The notes: a model not told the origin generated them from the sequence alone. A stretch of DNA of 64,000 bases from CAVTOO01 sp963736355 (GCA_963736355.1 CAVTOO010000004.1:1-64000), one strand, 5' to 3'. Positions 18,821-28,037 are shown, numbered from the stretch's first letter. Made by a program: numbers and translations.

Positions 18821-20366
18821 TCTGGTTCTTTCGGGAGCGCATGGCACCGACGCCGCAGCCGCGACCAAGGCGCGGATCAAGGCGCGCTATCGCGCTGAGA
18901 CCCGCTTCAAGCTCTACGGAATTTTGTCGATCCTGATCACGGCGACGTTTCTGGTCGTTGTGCTCGGCGACATTGTCATGCGCGGTCTGCCGGCCTTTGT
19001 TCAGCACCGTCTGATGATGGATGTCGTCGTCGACCGTGCAGAGATCGACCCGCAGAACACCGGCGATATCGCGACCATTCGTGCGGGCGATTTCCAGGCG
19101 CTCGCCGTGAGGGCGCTGCGGGCGCAATTCCCCGACGCGACCGATCGGCCCGTGCGCCGCCGTCTCGACGGACTGTTGTCGTCGGGTGCGGCCGATGCGC
19201 TGCGCAATCAGGTCGTCGCCAATCCCGCCCTGGTCGGCCAGACGGTGCGCGTGCCGCTCTTGCTGTCGGCCGACGTCGACCTCTACTTCAAGGGTCTCGG
19301 CACCACGATCGAAAAACGTCCCGGCAGCGGCGCGCTGTCGCTCAGCGGCACGAGCGGCGAGGTCTCCATCACCGCAGCAGCCGATAATTTTCGCAGCGTG
19401 CGGTTCGGCCCCCGGATTGGCAGTTATCTCGTCGCGCTCAATGGCGGCGTCGTGAAGATCAGCGAACTTGATGCCACCGGTGCGAAGGGCGAGGTCTTGA
19501 TCGCCCCGACGTCAGCCGATGCCGCGGCCGGTAACTGGCAGGTTTTGACGTATGCGACGGCGGAAGCTGATCGCCGCGTCACCGATCGCGATATCTCCTG
19601 GCTTGAGGCGCTGCGCGCGCGCGGCTTCATTGATCGCGCCTTCAACTGGTCCTTCTTTACCTCCGGCGACAGTCGCGAGCCAGAACTGGCCGGCATTCGC
19701 GGCGCGCTGTTCGGATCGTTCCTGACACTGCTCGTGACGCTCGGCCTGTGCCTGCCGCTCGGCGTCGGAGCCGCGGTCTATCTTGAGGAGTTCGCGCCGA
19801 AGAACCGGCTCACCGAACTGATCGAGGTCAACATCAACAATCTCGCGGCTGTGCCCTCCATCGTGTTCGGTCTGCTCGGGCTTGCGGTGTTTCTGAATTT
19901 CTTCGACCTGCCGCGTTCTGCGCCGATCGTCGGCGGCCTCGTGCTGGCCCTGCTTGTTATGCCGACCATCATCATCGCCTCGCGCGCGGCGTTGAAAGCC
20001 GTGCCGCCCTCGATCAAGGAGGCCGCACTCGGTGTCGGCGCCTCGCACCAGCAGGCGGTGTTTCACCATGTGCTGCCGCCGGCCATCCCCGGCATCATGA
20101 CCGGAACCATCATCGGCATGGCGCATGCGCTCGGTGAAACCGCGCCACTGCTGATGATCGGCATGGTCGCCTTCATCGTCGAAATTCCCCAGAGTCTCAC
20201 TCAGGCGGCGACCGTGCTGCCGGTGCAGATTTATCTGTGGTCGGACCTGCCGGAAATCGCCTTCCAGGCGAAAACGGCGGCGGCGATCATGGTGCTTCTG
20301 GCCTTTCTGTTTGTCATGAACGGCGCGGCGATTGTGCTGCGGCGCCGCTTCGAGCGTCGCTGGTAA
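18813..20366 (+). CDS. pstA: phosphate ABC transporter permease PstA
   Basis: A 517-residue permease, much longer than E. coli PstA (about 296), carrying a roughly 200-residue periplasmic insert after the first helix (about residues 55-275). The membrane core follows (GALFGSFLTLLVTLGLCLPLGVGAAVYLEEF; LLGLAVFLNFF), with the EAA loop EAALGVGASHQQAVFHHVLPPAIPGI. The start overlaps pstC. It is translationally coupled and upstream of pstB by 16 bp. Confidence 0.9.
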   Translation: MTDLVLSGAHGTDAAAATKARIKARYRAETRFKLYGILSILITATFLVVVLGDIVMRGLPAFVQHRLMMDVVVDRAEIDPQNTGDIATIRAGDFQALAVRALRAQFPDATDRPVRRRLDGLLSSGAADALRNQVVANPALVGQTVRVPLLLSADVDLYFKGLGTTIEKRPGSGALSLSGTSGEVSITAAADNFRSVRFGPRIGSYLVALNGGVVKISELDATGAKGEVLIAPTSADAAAGNWQVLTYATAEADRRVTDRDISWLEALRARGFIDRAFNWSFFTSGDSREPELAGIRGALFGSFLTLLVTLGLCLPLGVGAAVYLEEFAPKNRLTELIEVNINNLAAVPSIVFGLLGLAVFLNFFDLPRSAPIVGGLVLALLVMPTIIIASRAALKAVPPSIKEAALGVGASHQQAVFHHVLPPAIPGIMTGTIIGMAHALGETAPLLMIGMVAFIVEIPQSLTQAATVLPVQIYLWSDLPEIAFQAKTAAAIMVLLAFLFVMNGAAIVLRRRFERRW

Positions 20367-20382
20367 AGTGGAGAACGGGTCG

Positions 20383-21210
20383 ATGAATATGGAAGCAGGA
20401 ACTGCCGCCCGCATCGAGGTGCGCGAAGCCGTGCCCTCGCAGGCGGCGTCTGGCCCGCCCAAGATTGTCGCACGCGACGTCAACGTGCATTACGGCGAGA
20501 AGCGCGCGCTCAACAACGTGACGATCGACATTCCGGCGCGTTCGGTGACGGCCTTCATCGGCCCCTCCGGTTGCGGCAAGTCGACCTTCCTGCGCTGCAT
20601 CAACCGCATGAACGACACGATTCCGTCGGCCCGCGTCTCGGGGCGGATCGAGATCGACAACCAGGACATCTATGATCCGTCGCTCGACGTGGTGCAGTTG
20701 CGCGCGCGTGTCGGCATGGTGTTCCAGAAGCCGAACCCGTTCCCGAAGTCGATCTATGAAAACGTCGCCTATGGCCCGCGCATTCATGGTCTTGCAACGT
20801 CGAAGTCCGAGCTCGACCACATTGTCGAGACGAGCCTGAAGCGCGCGAGCCTGTGGCAGGAGGTCAGCGATCGTCTGCACGAAGGCGGCACCGGTCTGTC
20901 CGGCGGCCAGCAGCAGCGTTTGTGCATCGCGCGCGCCATCGCGGTCAGCCCCGAGATCATCCTGATGGATGAGCCGTGCTCGGCGCTCGATCCGATCGCG
21001 ACCGCCAAGATCGAAGAGTTGATGGACGAACTGGCGACCAATTTTACGATCGTTATCGTCACGCACTCGATGCAGCAGGCCGCTCGCGTGTCGCGGATGA
21101 CGGCCTTCTTCCATCTCGGTACGCTGGTCGAATGCGGCACGACCGACCGGATCTTCACCAATCCTTCCGACAAGCGGACGCAGGATTACATCACGGGTCG
21201 CTTCGGCTAA
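20383..21210 (+). CDS. pstB: phosphate ABC transporter ATP-binding protein PstB
   Basis: A 275-residue ABC ATPase. Walker A is GPSGCGKST (residues 60-68), the signature LSGGQQQRLCIARA, Walker B IILMDEP and the H-loop His in VTHSMQQ. The characteristic PstB segment VGMVFQKPNPFPKSIYENVAYGPR confirms the subfamily. ATG 20383 follows GTGGAGAACGGG. It energises PstCA and takes part in signalling to PhoR through PhoU. Confidence 0.93.
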   Translation: MNMEAGTAARIEVREAVPSQAASGPPKIVARDVNVHYGEKRALNNVTIDIPARSVTAFIGPSGCGKSTFLRCINRMNDTIPSARVSGRIEIDNQDIYDPSLDVVQLRARVGMVFQKPNPFPKSIYENVAYGPRIHGLATSKSELDHIVETSLKRASLWQEVSDRLHEGGTGLSGGQQQRLCIARAIAVSPEIILMDEPCSALDPIATAKIEELMDELATNFTIVIVTHSMQQAARVSRMTAFFHLGTLVECGTTDRIFTNPSDKRTQDYITGRFG

Positions 21211-21239
21211 CCCCGCAACTGAATTTTCTGGAGGGCTCA

Positions 21240-21959
21240 ATGCCGACTTCCGAACACACCGCCAAGGCCTTCGACCAGGACCTTCAGGAGATCACCCGCC
21301 TCGTCGCCGAGATGGGCGGGCTGGCGGAACGCCAGATCGCCGATTCCGTCGATGCGCTGGTGCGCCGCGATGTCGCCTCCGGCCGCCGCGTCATCGATCG
21401 CGATGCCGAGCTGGACCGTCTGCAGCGCGAGGTCGAGGAGCTGTCCGTTCTCACCATCGCAAGGCGTCAGCCGATGGCGGTCGATCTGCGCATGATCGTC
21501 GGCGCGCTGCGCATCGCCGGCGATCTCGAGCGCATCGGCGACCTTGCCAAGAATATCGGCAAACGCGTCTCGGCAGTGGACAGCGATTTCAATCCGCTCC
21601 AGCTCATTCGCGGCCTGCAGCATATGTCGGGCCTCGTCCAGACGCAGCTCAAGACCGTTCTCGATGCCTACGCGGCGCAGGATTTGCCGGCGGCGATGCG
21701 GGTGTGGAAGAGCGACGAGGAAGTGGATGCCATCTGCACCTCTCTGTTCCGCGAGCTTTTGACGTATATGATGGAGGATCCGCGCAACATCGGCTTCTGC
21801 ATCCATCTGATGTTCTGCGCCAAGAATATCGAGCGCATGGGCGATCACGCGACCAATGTCGCCGAGACCGTTTTCTATATGATCGAGGGGCAGCCGCTGG
21901 CCGAACAGCGCCCGAAGGGCGACACCACGAGCTTCTCGGCCATGGTCGCCGGCTCCTGA
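21240..21959 (+). CDS. phoU: phosphate signalling complex protein PhoU
   Basis: A 239-residue all-helical protein of two PhoU three-helix bundles. It has the repeated metal-binding E/DxxxD patterns (RIAGDLERIGDLAKNIGKR and CAKNIERMGDHATNVAE). ATG 21240 follows CTGGAGGGCTCA. PhoU links the Pst transporter state to PhoR and restrains phosphate uptake. Confidence 0.93.
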   Translation: MPTSEHTAKAFDQDLQEITRLVAEMGGLAERQIADSVDALVRRDVASGRRVIDRDAELDRLQREVEELSVLTIARRQPMAVDLRMIVGALRIAGDLERIGDLAKNIGKRVSAVDSDFNPLQLIRGLQHMSGLVQTQLKTVLDAYAAQDLPAAMRVWKSDEEVDAICTSLFRELLTYMMEDPRNIGFCIHLMFCAKNIERMGDHATNVAETVFYMIEGQPLAEQRPKGDTTSFSAMVAGS

Positions 21960-22009
21960 GCATGATCCCGAAAAGTGGGAACCGGTTTTCGGATAAGATC
22001 ATGCTCAAA
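21958..22009 (+). repeat. REP-type palindrome, family 1 (GAGCATGATCCCGAAAAGTGG core)
   Basis: A 52-bp imperfect palindrome between phoU and phoB with outer arms GAGCATGATC / GATCATGCTC and inner CCGAAAAGTGGGAACCGGTTTTCGG. Near-identical copies occur at 30677-30727 and 30737-30787, and a degenerate inverted copy at 51785-51832. The element overlaps the phoU stop codon. Confidence 0.8.
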
Positions 22010-22035
22010 GTGATAGAGATCAGAGAGAATAGCTG

Positions 22036-22745
22036 ATGGGCGCACGCATTCTGGTGGTCGAGGACGAAGAGGCGCTGGCAACTCTGCTGCGCTACAATCT
22101 CGATGCCGAAGGCTACGAGGTCGAGACGGTGGCGCGCGGCGACGACGCCGAATTGCGGCTGAAGGAGCGCGCGCCCGATCTCGTCATCCTCGACTGGATG
22201 CTGCCCGGCGTCTCCGGCATCGAATTGTGCCGCAGGCTGCGGGCGCGTCCCGAAACCCGGCAATTGCCGATTGTCATGCTCACCGCACGCGGTGAGGAGA
22301 GCGAGCGGATCCGCGGGCTCGCCACCGGCGCCGACGATTACATCGTGAAGCCCTTTTCCGTGCCGGAATTGCTGGCGCGGGTGCGCGGCCTGTTGCGCCG
22401 CTCCAGTCCCGAGCGGCTCGCCAATACCCTGAATTTCGGCGATATCGAGATCGACCGCGACAAGCGCCGCGTCGTGCGTGGCGGCAAGCCGGTCGAACTC
22501 GGGCCGACCGAATACCGCCTGCTCGAATTCTTCATGGAGCATCCCGGCCGCGTGTTCTCGCGCGAGCAGTTGCTCAATGGCGTGTGGGGCCGCGACATCT
22601 ATATCGACGAACGCACGGTCGATGTTCACATCGGCCGCCTGCGCAAATTGTTGAATACCGGCCGCGGCGAAGACCCGATCCGCACCGTGCGCGGCGCCGG
22701 CTATGCGCTCGACGACCGTTTCGGCCGTGCCGAGGCGACGGCTGA
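22036..22745 (+). CDS. phoB: phosphate regulon response regulator PhoB; true end uncertain
   Basis: An OmpR-type regulator. The receiver domain has the acidic pocket EDEE, phospho-acceptor Asp53 (ILDWMLPG), LTARGE and the Lys of IVKPFS. The winged-helix domain runs to IRTVRGAGYALDDRFG, where PhoB normally ends. No in-frame stop follows: the frame stays open across a terminator hairpin and into the antisense of gcrA to 23436. A one-base deletion near 22735 would place TGA at 22743-22745, giving an ending of AEATG and about 236 residues, which I consider the real end. PhoB binds Pho boxes such as the one upstream of pstS. Confidence 0.85.
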
Positions 22746-22768
22746 CGTCGTCCGATGCCCTCCAAAAG

Positions 22769-22798
22769 AAAATGGCCGGATCGCTCCCGGCCATTTTT
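22769..22798. terminator. bidirectional rho-independent terminator between phoB and gcrA
   Basis: An AAAATGGCCGG stem, a loop of about seven bases and CCGGCCATTTTT. T-runs occur on both strands, so it can end both phoB (plus) and gcrA (minus, stop at 22825). Its position supports phoB ending before 22769. Confidence 0.85.
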
Positions 22799-22824
22799 CG
22801 TATCAGATGGAAGCGTGTCGCGTC

Positions 22825-23337
22825 TTACTTCATGCTGCGGCGGCGGTCGCGGCGGCGATCGGACGCCGGCTGATAGGCGACGCGCGAGTGATGCGTGCAA
22901 TAGGGCAGGCCGTTGAGCGACTGTCCGCCGCAGAAGAAGAATTCCGGGCTGCCCGGATCGCCGACCGGCCAGTGGCAGGTGTCTTCGGTGAGTTCCAGCA
23001 GCGAGCGGCGCTGCGTCATCGGCACGATGTTGTCATAGGCGATCGGGTCGGGCTCGACCTCGATCTGGAACGCCTGCGCCAGCGCGGTGTTGCCGCGCAC
23101 GGCCGGACGCGTAATCCGCATCATGTGCGAGGGGGCGCGGGCCTTGCGCGGGCGGGGCGCGGCCGACGAGGGGCTCTTGGCGCGGCCGGACAATCCCAGG
23201 CGGTGAACCTTGCCGATGACCGCGTTGCGCGTGATGTTGCCGAGTTCGCCGGCGATCTGGCTGGCGGAAAGGCCCGCTTCCCAGAGCTTTTTGAGCTGTT
23301 CGACGCGTTCGTCGGTCCATGTCGCGAGGGTCGTCAT
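22825..23337 (-). CDS. gcrA: GcrA family cell-cycle regulator
   Basis: A 170-residue GcrA homologue. The N-terminal helix-turn-helix (TWTDERVEQLKKLWEAGLSASQIAGELG followed by ITRNAVIGKVHRLGLSGR) is the conserved DNA-binding region. The C-terminal part has the conserved CHWPVGDPGSPEFFFCG and PYCTHH segments with Cys/His that contact sigma-70. In alphaproteobacteria GcrA activates genes whose promoters carry CcrM-methylated GANTC. A GAATC lies at 23405-23409, about 70 bp upstream of this start. The start ATG 23337 gives the standard MTTLATWTDERVE opening. Confidence 0.93.
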   Translation of the reverse strand: MTTLATWTDERVEQLKKLWEAGLSASQIAGELGNITRNAVIGKVHRLGLSGRAKSPSSAAPRPRKARAPSHMMRITRPAVRGNTALAQAFQIEVEPDPIAYDNIVPMTQRRSLLELTEDTCHWPVGDPGSPEFFFCGGQSLNGLPYCTHHSRVAYQPASDRRRDRRRSMK

Positions 23338-23628
23338 TCTAGCCAGTCCTTCCATGCCGCGGCGGCCGGTAATGCGGCGCCGACTGTGGCGGTGGGCGAG
23401 CGCAGAATCCCTCTCCGTTCGCCGGCCATGGCTTAAAATGGCCGACGGTTACGCCTGGTCACGGAACGAAAAGGGTCAGGTTCGCCGCACAAGATGTCGT
23501 ATCTGACAGGCAGGAAGCTACAGTATGGCGTGACTCGCGCGCAAGAGTCCCGCCAGTCGCGTCCACACCTTACGGCTGTGGACGGCCAAAATTCGGCTGA
23601 GGTGAGTCATTGTTGCAACGCCTTGCGA

Positions 23629-23656
23629 TTGACAGGCGAGGGGCCGCCAATAAATA
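23629..23656 (+). promoter_or_regulatory. predicted sigma-70 promoter upstream of argD
   Basis: TTGACA (23629-23634), a 16-bp spacer and TAAATA (23651-23656) make a near-consensus promoter, conspicuous in this GC-rich region. Transcription would start near 23663 and immediately run into the hairpin at 23667-23697, about 170 bp ahead of argD. Confidence 0.6.
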
Positions 23657-23666
23657 ATGACCGCCA

Positions 23667-23697
23667 TGTGCCGCCCGGAAAGGCGGCACATTTTGTT
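23667..23697 (+). terminator. intrinsic-terminator-like hairpin at the predicted transcript start
   Basis: A perfect nine-base stem TGTGCCGCC / GGCGGCACA with loop CGGAAA, followed by TTTTGTTT. It has the form of a plus-strand rho-independent terminator but sits within a few bases of the predicted start of the argD transcript. It could end a short upstream RNA, protect the mRNA 5' end, or attenuate argD. Confidence 0.6.
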
Positions 23698-23836
23698 TCG
23701 GGGGCCCGGCATCCGCACAAGGCGGATCTCCCGATCCCGAACGCAAAGGCCGGAGTTCCGGCCGCAACATCGCCACGACGCTGAATATGGCTGCGCCGCC
23801 GTCGTATTTTTTGTCAGGAAAACCAAAGCAATAGCC

Positions 23837-25045
23837 ATGACCCAGCCCGCGTCCCATCTGCTTCCTGTTTTCGCCCGCATCGATCTGGCGTTCGAGCGCG
23901 GAGAGGGCGTGTGGCTCCATGCCACCAATGGCGACCGCTATCTCGATTTCACCTCGGGCATCGCCGTCAACGCGCTCGGCCACGGTCACCCGCATCTCGC
24001 CAAGGCGATCGGCGATCAGGCGGCGAAGCTGATGCACGTCTCCAATCTGTTCCGCATTCCCGAGGGCGAGAACGCTCGCCGCGCGGCTGTGCGAGGTGTC
24101 GTTCGCCGATTATGTCTTCTTCGCCAATTCCGGCGCCGAAGCGATGGAAGGCGTCATCAAGCTGGCGCGCAAATATCAGGCCGCCAAGGGCAAGCCCGAG
24201 CGCTATCGCATCATCACGTTTGAAGGCGCGTTCCACGGCCGCACGCTGGCGACGCTCGCCGCCGGCGGCAACGAGAAATATCTCGAAGGCTTCGGCCCGC
24301 GCGTCGAGGGCTTCGATCAGGTCCCGCTCGGCGATCTCGAAGCCGTCAAGCGCGTCATGACACAAGGACACCGCCGCGATCCTGATCGAGCCCTTGCAGG
24401 GCGAGGGCGGCGTGCGCATGGCGCCGCAGTCCTTCTTCAAGGCGCTGCGCGATTTGTGCGACGAGCACGACATGCTGCTGCTGTTCGACGAGGTGCAGAC
24501 CGGCATGGGCCGCACCGGCGAGATGTTCGGCTATCAGAAAACGGGCGTCGTCCCCGATGTGATGTCGCTCGCCAAGGCGATGGGCGGCGGCTTCCCGATG
24601 GGCGCGTTCCTGGCCACGCAGAAGGCCGCCTCCGGCATGGTGCCCGGCTCGCACGGCTCGACCTTCGGCGGCAATCTGCTCGCCATGGCGGCAGGCAATG
24701 CGCTTGCTCGATGTCATGCTGGCGCCAGGCTTCATGGATAACGTCAAGCGCATGTCGCTGCTGTTCAAACAGAAACTCGCCTCGGTCTGCGACCGCTATC
24801 CCGACGTCATCTCCGAGGTGCGCGGCGAGGGGTTGCTTGTCGGCGTCAAGGCGATGGTGCCGGCGGGCGATCTCGTCACGGCGTTCCGCAACGAGAAGCT
24901 GCTCACCGTCGGCGCCGGCGAGAATGTCGTGCGCCTGCTGCCGCCTTTGATCATCAACGAGGCCGAGATCGCCGAAGGCGTCGCGCGCATCGAGCGCGCC
25001 TGCGCCGCCCTGTCGACGCGCGGGGAGAAGCGGAGCGTCTCATGA
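23837..25045 (+). CDS. argD: acetylornithine/succinylornithine aminotransferase, three apparent frameshifts
   Basis: A PLP class III aminotransferase of about 402 residues in arginine synthesis. Restored order: SGIAVNALGHGHP, VFFANSGAEAMEGVIKLARKYQ, FEGAFHGRTLATLAAGG, LFDEVQTGMGRTG, and the PLP lysine in DVMSLAKAMGGGFP. Single inserted bases at about 24073 (gagaacgctcg), 24360 (atgacacaagg) and 24705 (gcgcttgctcg) shift the frame. Deleting each gives continuous family sequence. argF follows with a 4-bp overlap, so argD-argF-hslO form an operon. Confidence 0.9.
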
Positions 25046-25971
25046 GCAAGCTGCCGCGTCATTTCCTCGATCTCGACGAAGTTCCGGTGTCCGAACTGCG
25101 CGCCATGCTCAAGGCCGCGCAGACGATGAAGGCCGCGCGCAAGGCCGGCGGCACGGTGGAAAAGCCGCTCGCCGGCAAGACGCTGGCGATGATCTTCGAG
25201 AAGCCGTCCACCCGCACGCGCGTGTCGTTCGATGTCGGCATGCGCCAGCTCGGGGGCGAAGCCATCATGCTGACGGGCCAGGAAATGCAGCTCGGCCGCG
25301 GCGAGACCATCGCCGATACCGCGCGCGTGCTGTCGCGTTATGTCGACGCCATCATGATCCGCATTCTCAGCCACGATGCGCTCACCGAACTGGCGAAGAA
25401 CGCCACCGTCCCGGTCATCAACGGCCTGACGCGGCGCTCGCATCCCTGTCAGGTCATGGCCGACGTCATGACCTATGAGGAGCATCGCGGCTCGATCAAG
25501 GGGCGTACGGTCGCCTGGACCGGCGACAGCAACAACGTGCTGGCGTCGTGGATGCACGCCGCCCAGCGTTTCGAGTTCAAGCTCAATGTCGCAACCCCCA
25601 CCGAACTCGCGCCGGAAAAATGGCTGCGCGACTGGGTCAAGGGCAGTGGTGCTGAGATCGTGATCGGCAACGATGCGCGCGAGGCGGTGGCGAAGGCCGA
25701 TTGCGTCGTCACCGACACCTGGGTGTCGATGGGCGATCGCGAGGGCGAGAAGCGCCACAATCTCCTGCGTCCCTATCAGGTCAATGGCGAGCTGATGTCG
25801 CTCGCCCACAAGGACGCCATCTTCATGCACTGCCTGCCGGCGCATCGCGGCGAGGAAGTCACCGACGAGGTGATCGACGGTCCGCAGTCGGTCGTGTTCG
25901 ACGAGGCCGAGAACCGCCTTCATGCCCAGAAGGGCATCCTCGCCTGGTGCTTTGATACGGTCGGTCAATGA
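25042..25971 (+). CDS. argF: ornithine carbamoyltransferase
   Basis: A 309-residue cytosolic enzyme making citrulline from ornithine and carbamoyl phosphate. The carbamoyl-phosphate loop is STRTR (residues 56-60), with HPCQVMAD for the second binding site and the ornithine loop region FMHCLPAHRGEEV. Full length and uninterrupted. It overlaps argD upstream and hslO downstream by four bases each. Confidence 0.95.
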   Translation: MSKLPRHFLDLDEVPVSELRAMLKAAQTMKAARKAGGTVEKPLAGKTLAMIFEKPSTRTRVSFDVGMRQLGGEAIMLTGQEMQLGRGETIADTARVLSRYVDAIMIRILSHDALTELAKNATVPVINGLTRRSHPCQVMADVMTYEEHRGSIKGRTVAWTGDSNNVLASWMHAAQRFEFKLNVATPTELAPEKWLRDWVKGSGAEIVIGNDAREAVAKADCVVTDTWVSMGDREGEKRHNLLRPYQVNGELMSLAHKDAIFMHCLPAHRGEEVTDEVIDGPQSVVFDEAENRLHAQKGILAWCFDTVGQ

Positions 25972-26948
25972 GCGCAGACGAAGTGCCTATCCGCACGCCG
26001 TCGGCGGTGCCGGTGGACGATGCTGTCCTTCCCTTCGAGGTTGCTCCGCTCGACCTGCGCGGCCGGCTGATCAAGCTTGGCCCCATGCTCGACGAGCTAT
26101 TGAGCAAGCATGATTATCCGCCGCCGGTGTCGCGGCTGCTGGGTGAAGCCATCGTGCTCACCGTGTTGTTGGGCTCGTCGCTGAAATTCGAAGGCCGCTT
26201 CAGCCTGCAGACGCAGAGCGACGGCGCGGTGTCGATGCTGGTGGTTGATTTTCGCTCGCCGGACCGGCTGCGCGCCTACGCAAGGTTCGATGCCGAGCGC
26301 GTCAGCGACGGCCAGAGCCCCGCCGAGCTGCTCGGGCGCGGCCATCTCGCCTTCACCGTCGATCAGGGCGCGCATATGCAGCGCTATCAGGGCCTCGTCG
26401 CGCTCGAGGGCGAGGGGCTTGAAGCGGCTGCGCATGAATATTTCCTGCGCTCGGAGCAGATCCCGACGCGGGTGCGCCTTGCGGTCGGCGAGGAATTCAT
26501 CGGCGGCGAACAGCGCGCGCATCGCTGGCGCGCCGGCGGCATGCTGCTGCAATTCCTGCCCAAGGCGCCCGAGCGCGCGCGCCTGGCCGATCTCGATCCC
26601 GGCGATGCGCCCGAAGGCGCAACGGTCGGCCAGGACGTCGAAGAGGACGACGCCTGGCGCGAGGGCCAGTCGCTGATCGGCACGGTGGAAGATGTCGAAC
26701 TGATCGATCCGGCGCTGTCGGGCGAGCGGCTGATCTTCCGCCTGTTCCACGAACACGGCGTGCGCGTCTTCGCGCCGCAGCCGGTCAAGGCGCAATGCTC
26801 GTGCTCGCGCGATGCGGTGTCGTCGATGCTGGCGAGCTTCACCAAGGAAGACCGTCTCGACATGGTGAAGGACGACAAGATCGTCGTCACCTGCGAGTTC
26901 TGCTCCTCGGTCTACGAATTCGACCCGAAGGACGTCGACGCGGTGTGA
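25968..26948 (+). CDS. hslO: redox-regulated chaperone Hsp33
   Basis: A 326-residue cytosolic holdase activated by oxidation. The C-terminal zinc switch has the four cysteines C-x-C (CSCS) and C-x-x-C (CEFC) about 30 residues apart. The N-terminal substrate-binding domain includes LLGEAIVLTVLLGSSLKFEGRFSLQTQSDG. The start overlaps the argF stop, so it is the last gene of the arginine operon. This argF-hslO linkage is common in Hyphomicrobiales. Confidence 0.93.
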   Translation: MSADEVPIRTPSAVPVDDAVLPFEVAPLDLRGRLIKLGPMLDELLSKHDYPPPVSRLLGEAIVLTVLLGSSLKFEGRFSLQTQSDGAVSMLVVDFRSPDRLRAYARFDAERVSDGQSPAELLGRGHLAFTVDQGAHMQRYQGLVALEGEGLEAAAHEYFLRSEQIPTRVRLAVGEEFIGGEQRAHRWRAGGMLLQFLPKAPERARLADLDPGDAPEGATVGQDVEEDDAWREGQSLIGTVEDVELIDPALSGERLIFRLFHEHGVRVFAPQPVKAQCSCSRDAVSSMLASFTKEDRLDMVKDDKIVVTCEFCSSVYEFDPKDVDAV

Positions 26949-27375
26949 CCCGTTATTCCGGGCGCGCGTAGCGCGAGCCCGGAATCCATATGCCGCGGCA
27001 GTTCGTGTCTGCCCAGCATCAGTTCCGCAGGTCATGGATCGGGGTCGGCCTTCGGGTCCGGAATGACAGTCCGGCCCTTGATTTCCCCCGCCGCCTACCT
27101 ACGTTTCCCTCCATGTTGACCTTTGCAGCCACTCTTCTGTTCGGCACTGGACGCTTCCTCGCAGGAAGTTAACCCGGGCGGCTGCGCGCGCGCCCTCCGG
27201 GGCCGATCTGCGCGTATTCAACATCACCCACACCACCTGAAGTTTAGCGCCCTCGTTCGCCCACACCTGTCGCCGCGTCGCGACACGTGTGGCCGGTCGA
27301 TTGTCGCGCCGGGCTGCACGGCAAACACTTTGGAGAGTCCGCAAGCCTGCGGCTCGTCAGGGAAGGAGAACGACC
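26949..27375. repeat. intergenic region with one REP unit of the CCGGAAT family
   Basis: No supported gene in 427 bp. The first ~120 bp holds an inverted pair of the type ATTCCGGGCGCGCG...CGCGAGCCCGGAATCCAT, followed by a spacer and GGTCCGGAATGACAG. This is the same composite layout as at 29585, 29955, 38327, 40390 and 41475. The rest contains only weak frames. Confidence 0.6.
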
Positions 27376-27780
27376 ATGCATTATTTCAACACCGAGCTGC
27401 CGCCGATCGCGCTGGTCGCCGACGATCTCGCGCGGCTTGAAATTCTCGCCTCTGCCGCGACGCGGCAGGGAACGCCTGTGGCGGACTTTCTCGCGCAGGA
27501 GATTTCGCGCGCGCAGATCGTTGCCGGGCCGCAGATCCTGCCGGGCCTCGTGCGCATGGGATCGCATGTCGAATATCGCGACGACGCCACCGGCGACGTG
27601 CGGACAGCGACGCTCGTCTATCCGGATGCGGCCGACATCGCACAGGGCAAGGTCTCGGTGCTGACACCGCTTGGTGCTGCGCTGATCGGCCTGTCCGTCA
27701 GCCAGTCGATCGAGTTCGAAACGCCGTCCGGCGGTCGCCGCTCGATCACGGTGCTGAATGTGAGAGATGCCGAAGTCTGA
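27376..27780 (+). CDS. nucleoside diphosphate kinase regulator, Rnk/GreA C-terminal domain
   Basis: A 134-residue Rnk-like protein. An N-terminal coiled segment (PPIALVADDLARLEILASAA) leads into a GreA/GreB C-terminal FKBP-like domain (RMGSHVEYRDDATGDVRTATLVYP ... ISVLTPLGAALIGLSVSQSIEFETPSG pattern). The ribosome site GGAAGGAGAACGACC precedes ATG 27376. Rnk-type proteins bind RNA polymerase near the secondary channel. The gene is isolated, with repeats on both sides. Confidence 0.8.
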   Translation: MHYFNTELPPIALVADDLARLEILASAATRQGTPVADFLAQEISRAQIVAGPQILPGLVRMGSHVEYRDDATGDVRTATLVYPDAADIAQGKVSVLTPLGAALIGLSVSQSIEFETPSGGRRSITVLNVRDAEV

Positions 27781-28037
27781 CGAGCAGCGCGGGTGAGGGG
27801 CTCTTCACCCCTCCCCCTTGTGGGGAGGGGTCGGGGGTGGGGGTCATTGCCGCGCTTGACGCGGCAATCCATCTTCTCAGTCTCGTCAGAGAAAGTTGGA
27901 TGCCCGGGTCAAGCCCGGGCATGACAGCGGAGGCGCAGCACGGCGAAAGTCGTGATGCTGCGGAGTATCGATTCCGGGCCCATCGCTTCGCGATGTCCCG
28001 GAATGACCCGCCTCATTCAGCGGCTTCTTGCTACCGC
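27781..28037. repeat. clustered intergenic repeats
   Basis: Three repeat types lie back to back: the C-rich unit CCCCTCCCCCTTGTGGGGAG (27805-27843, also at about 41596 and, in variant form, 46785); the CCGCGCTTGACGCGGCAA ... GCCCGGGTCAAGCCCGGGC unit (27846-27928); and a CCGGGCCCATCGC ... CGATGTCCCGG unit (27950-28010). No gene is evident. Confidence 0.65.

Noticed and set aside
22772..23436. Extension of PhoB over antisense gcrA as a genuine fusion
   Set aside because: The antisense strand codes for a highly conserved GcrA, a terminator intervenes, and the extra residues resemble antisense translation of a high-GC gene.
23494..23784. Plus-strand frame of 96 codons upstream of argD
   Set aside because: It crosses the promoter and the terminator hairpin, has no ribosome site and shows no recognisable composition of a protein.
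26949..27375. CRISPR array or tandem repeat locus among the intergenic palindromes
   Set aside because: The repeats are imperfect palindromes of REP type with irregular spacing and no unique spacers or cas genes.
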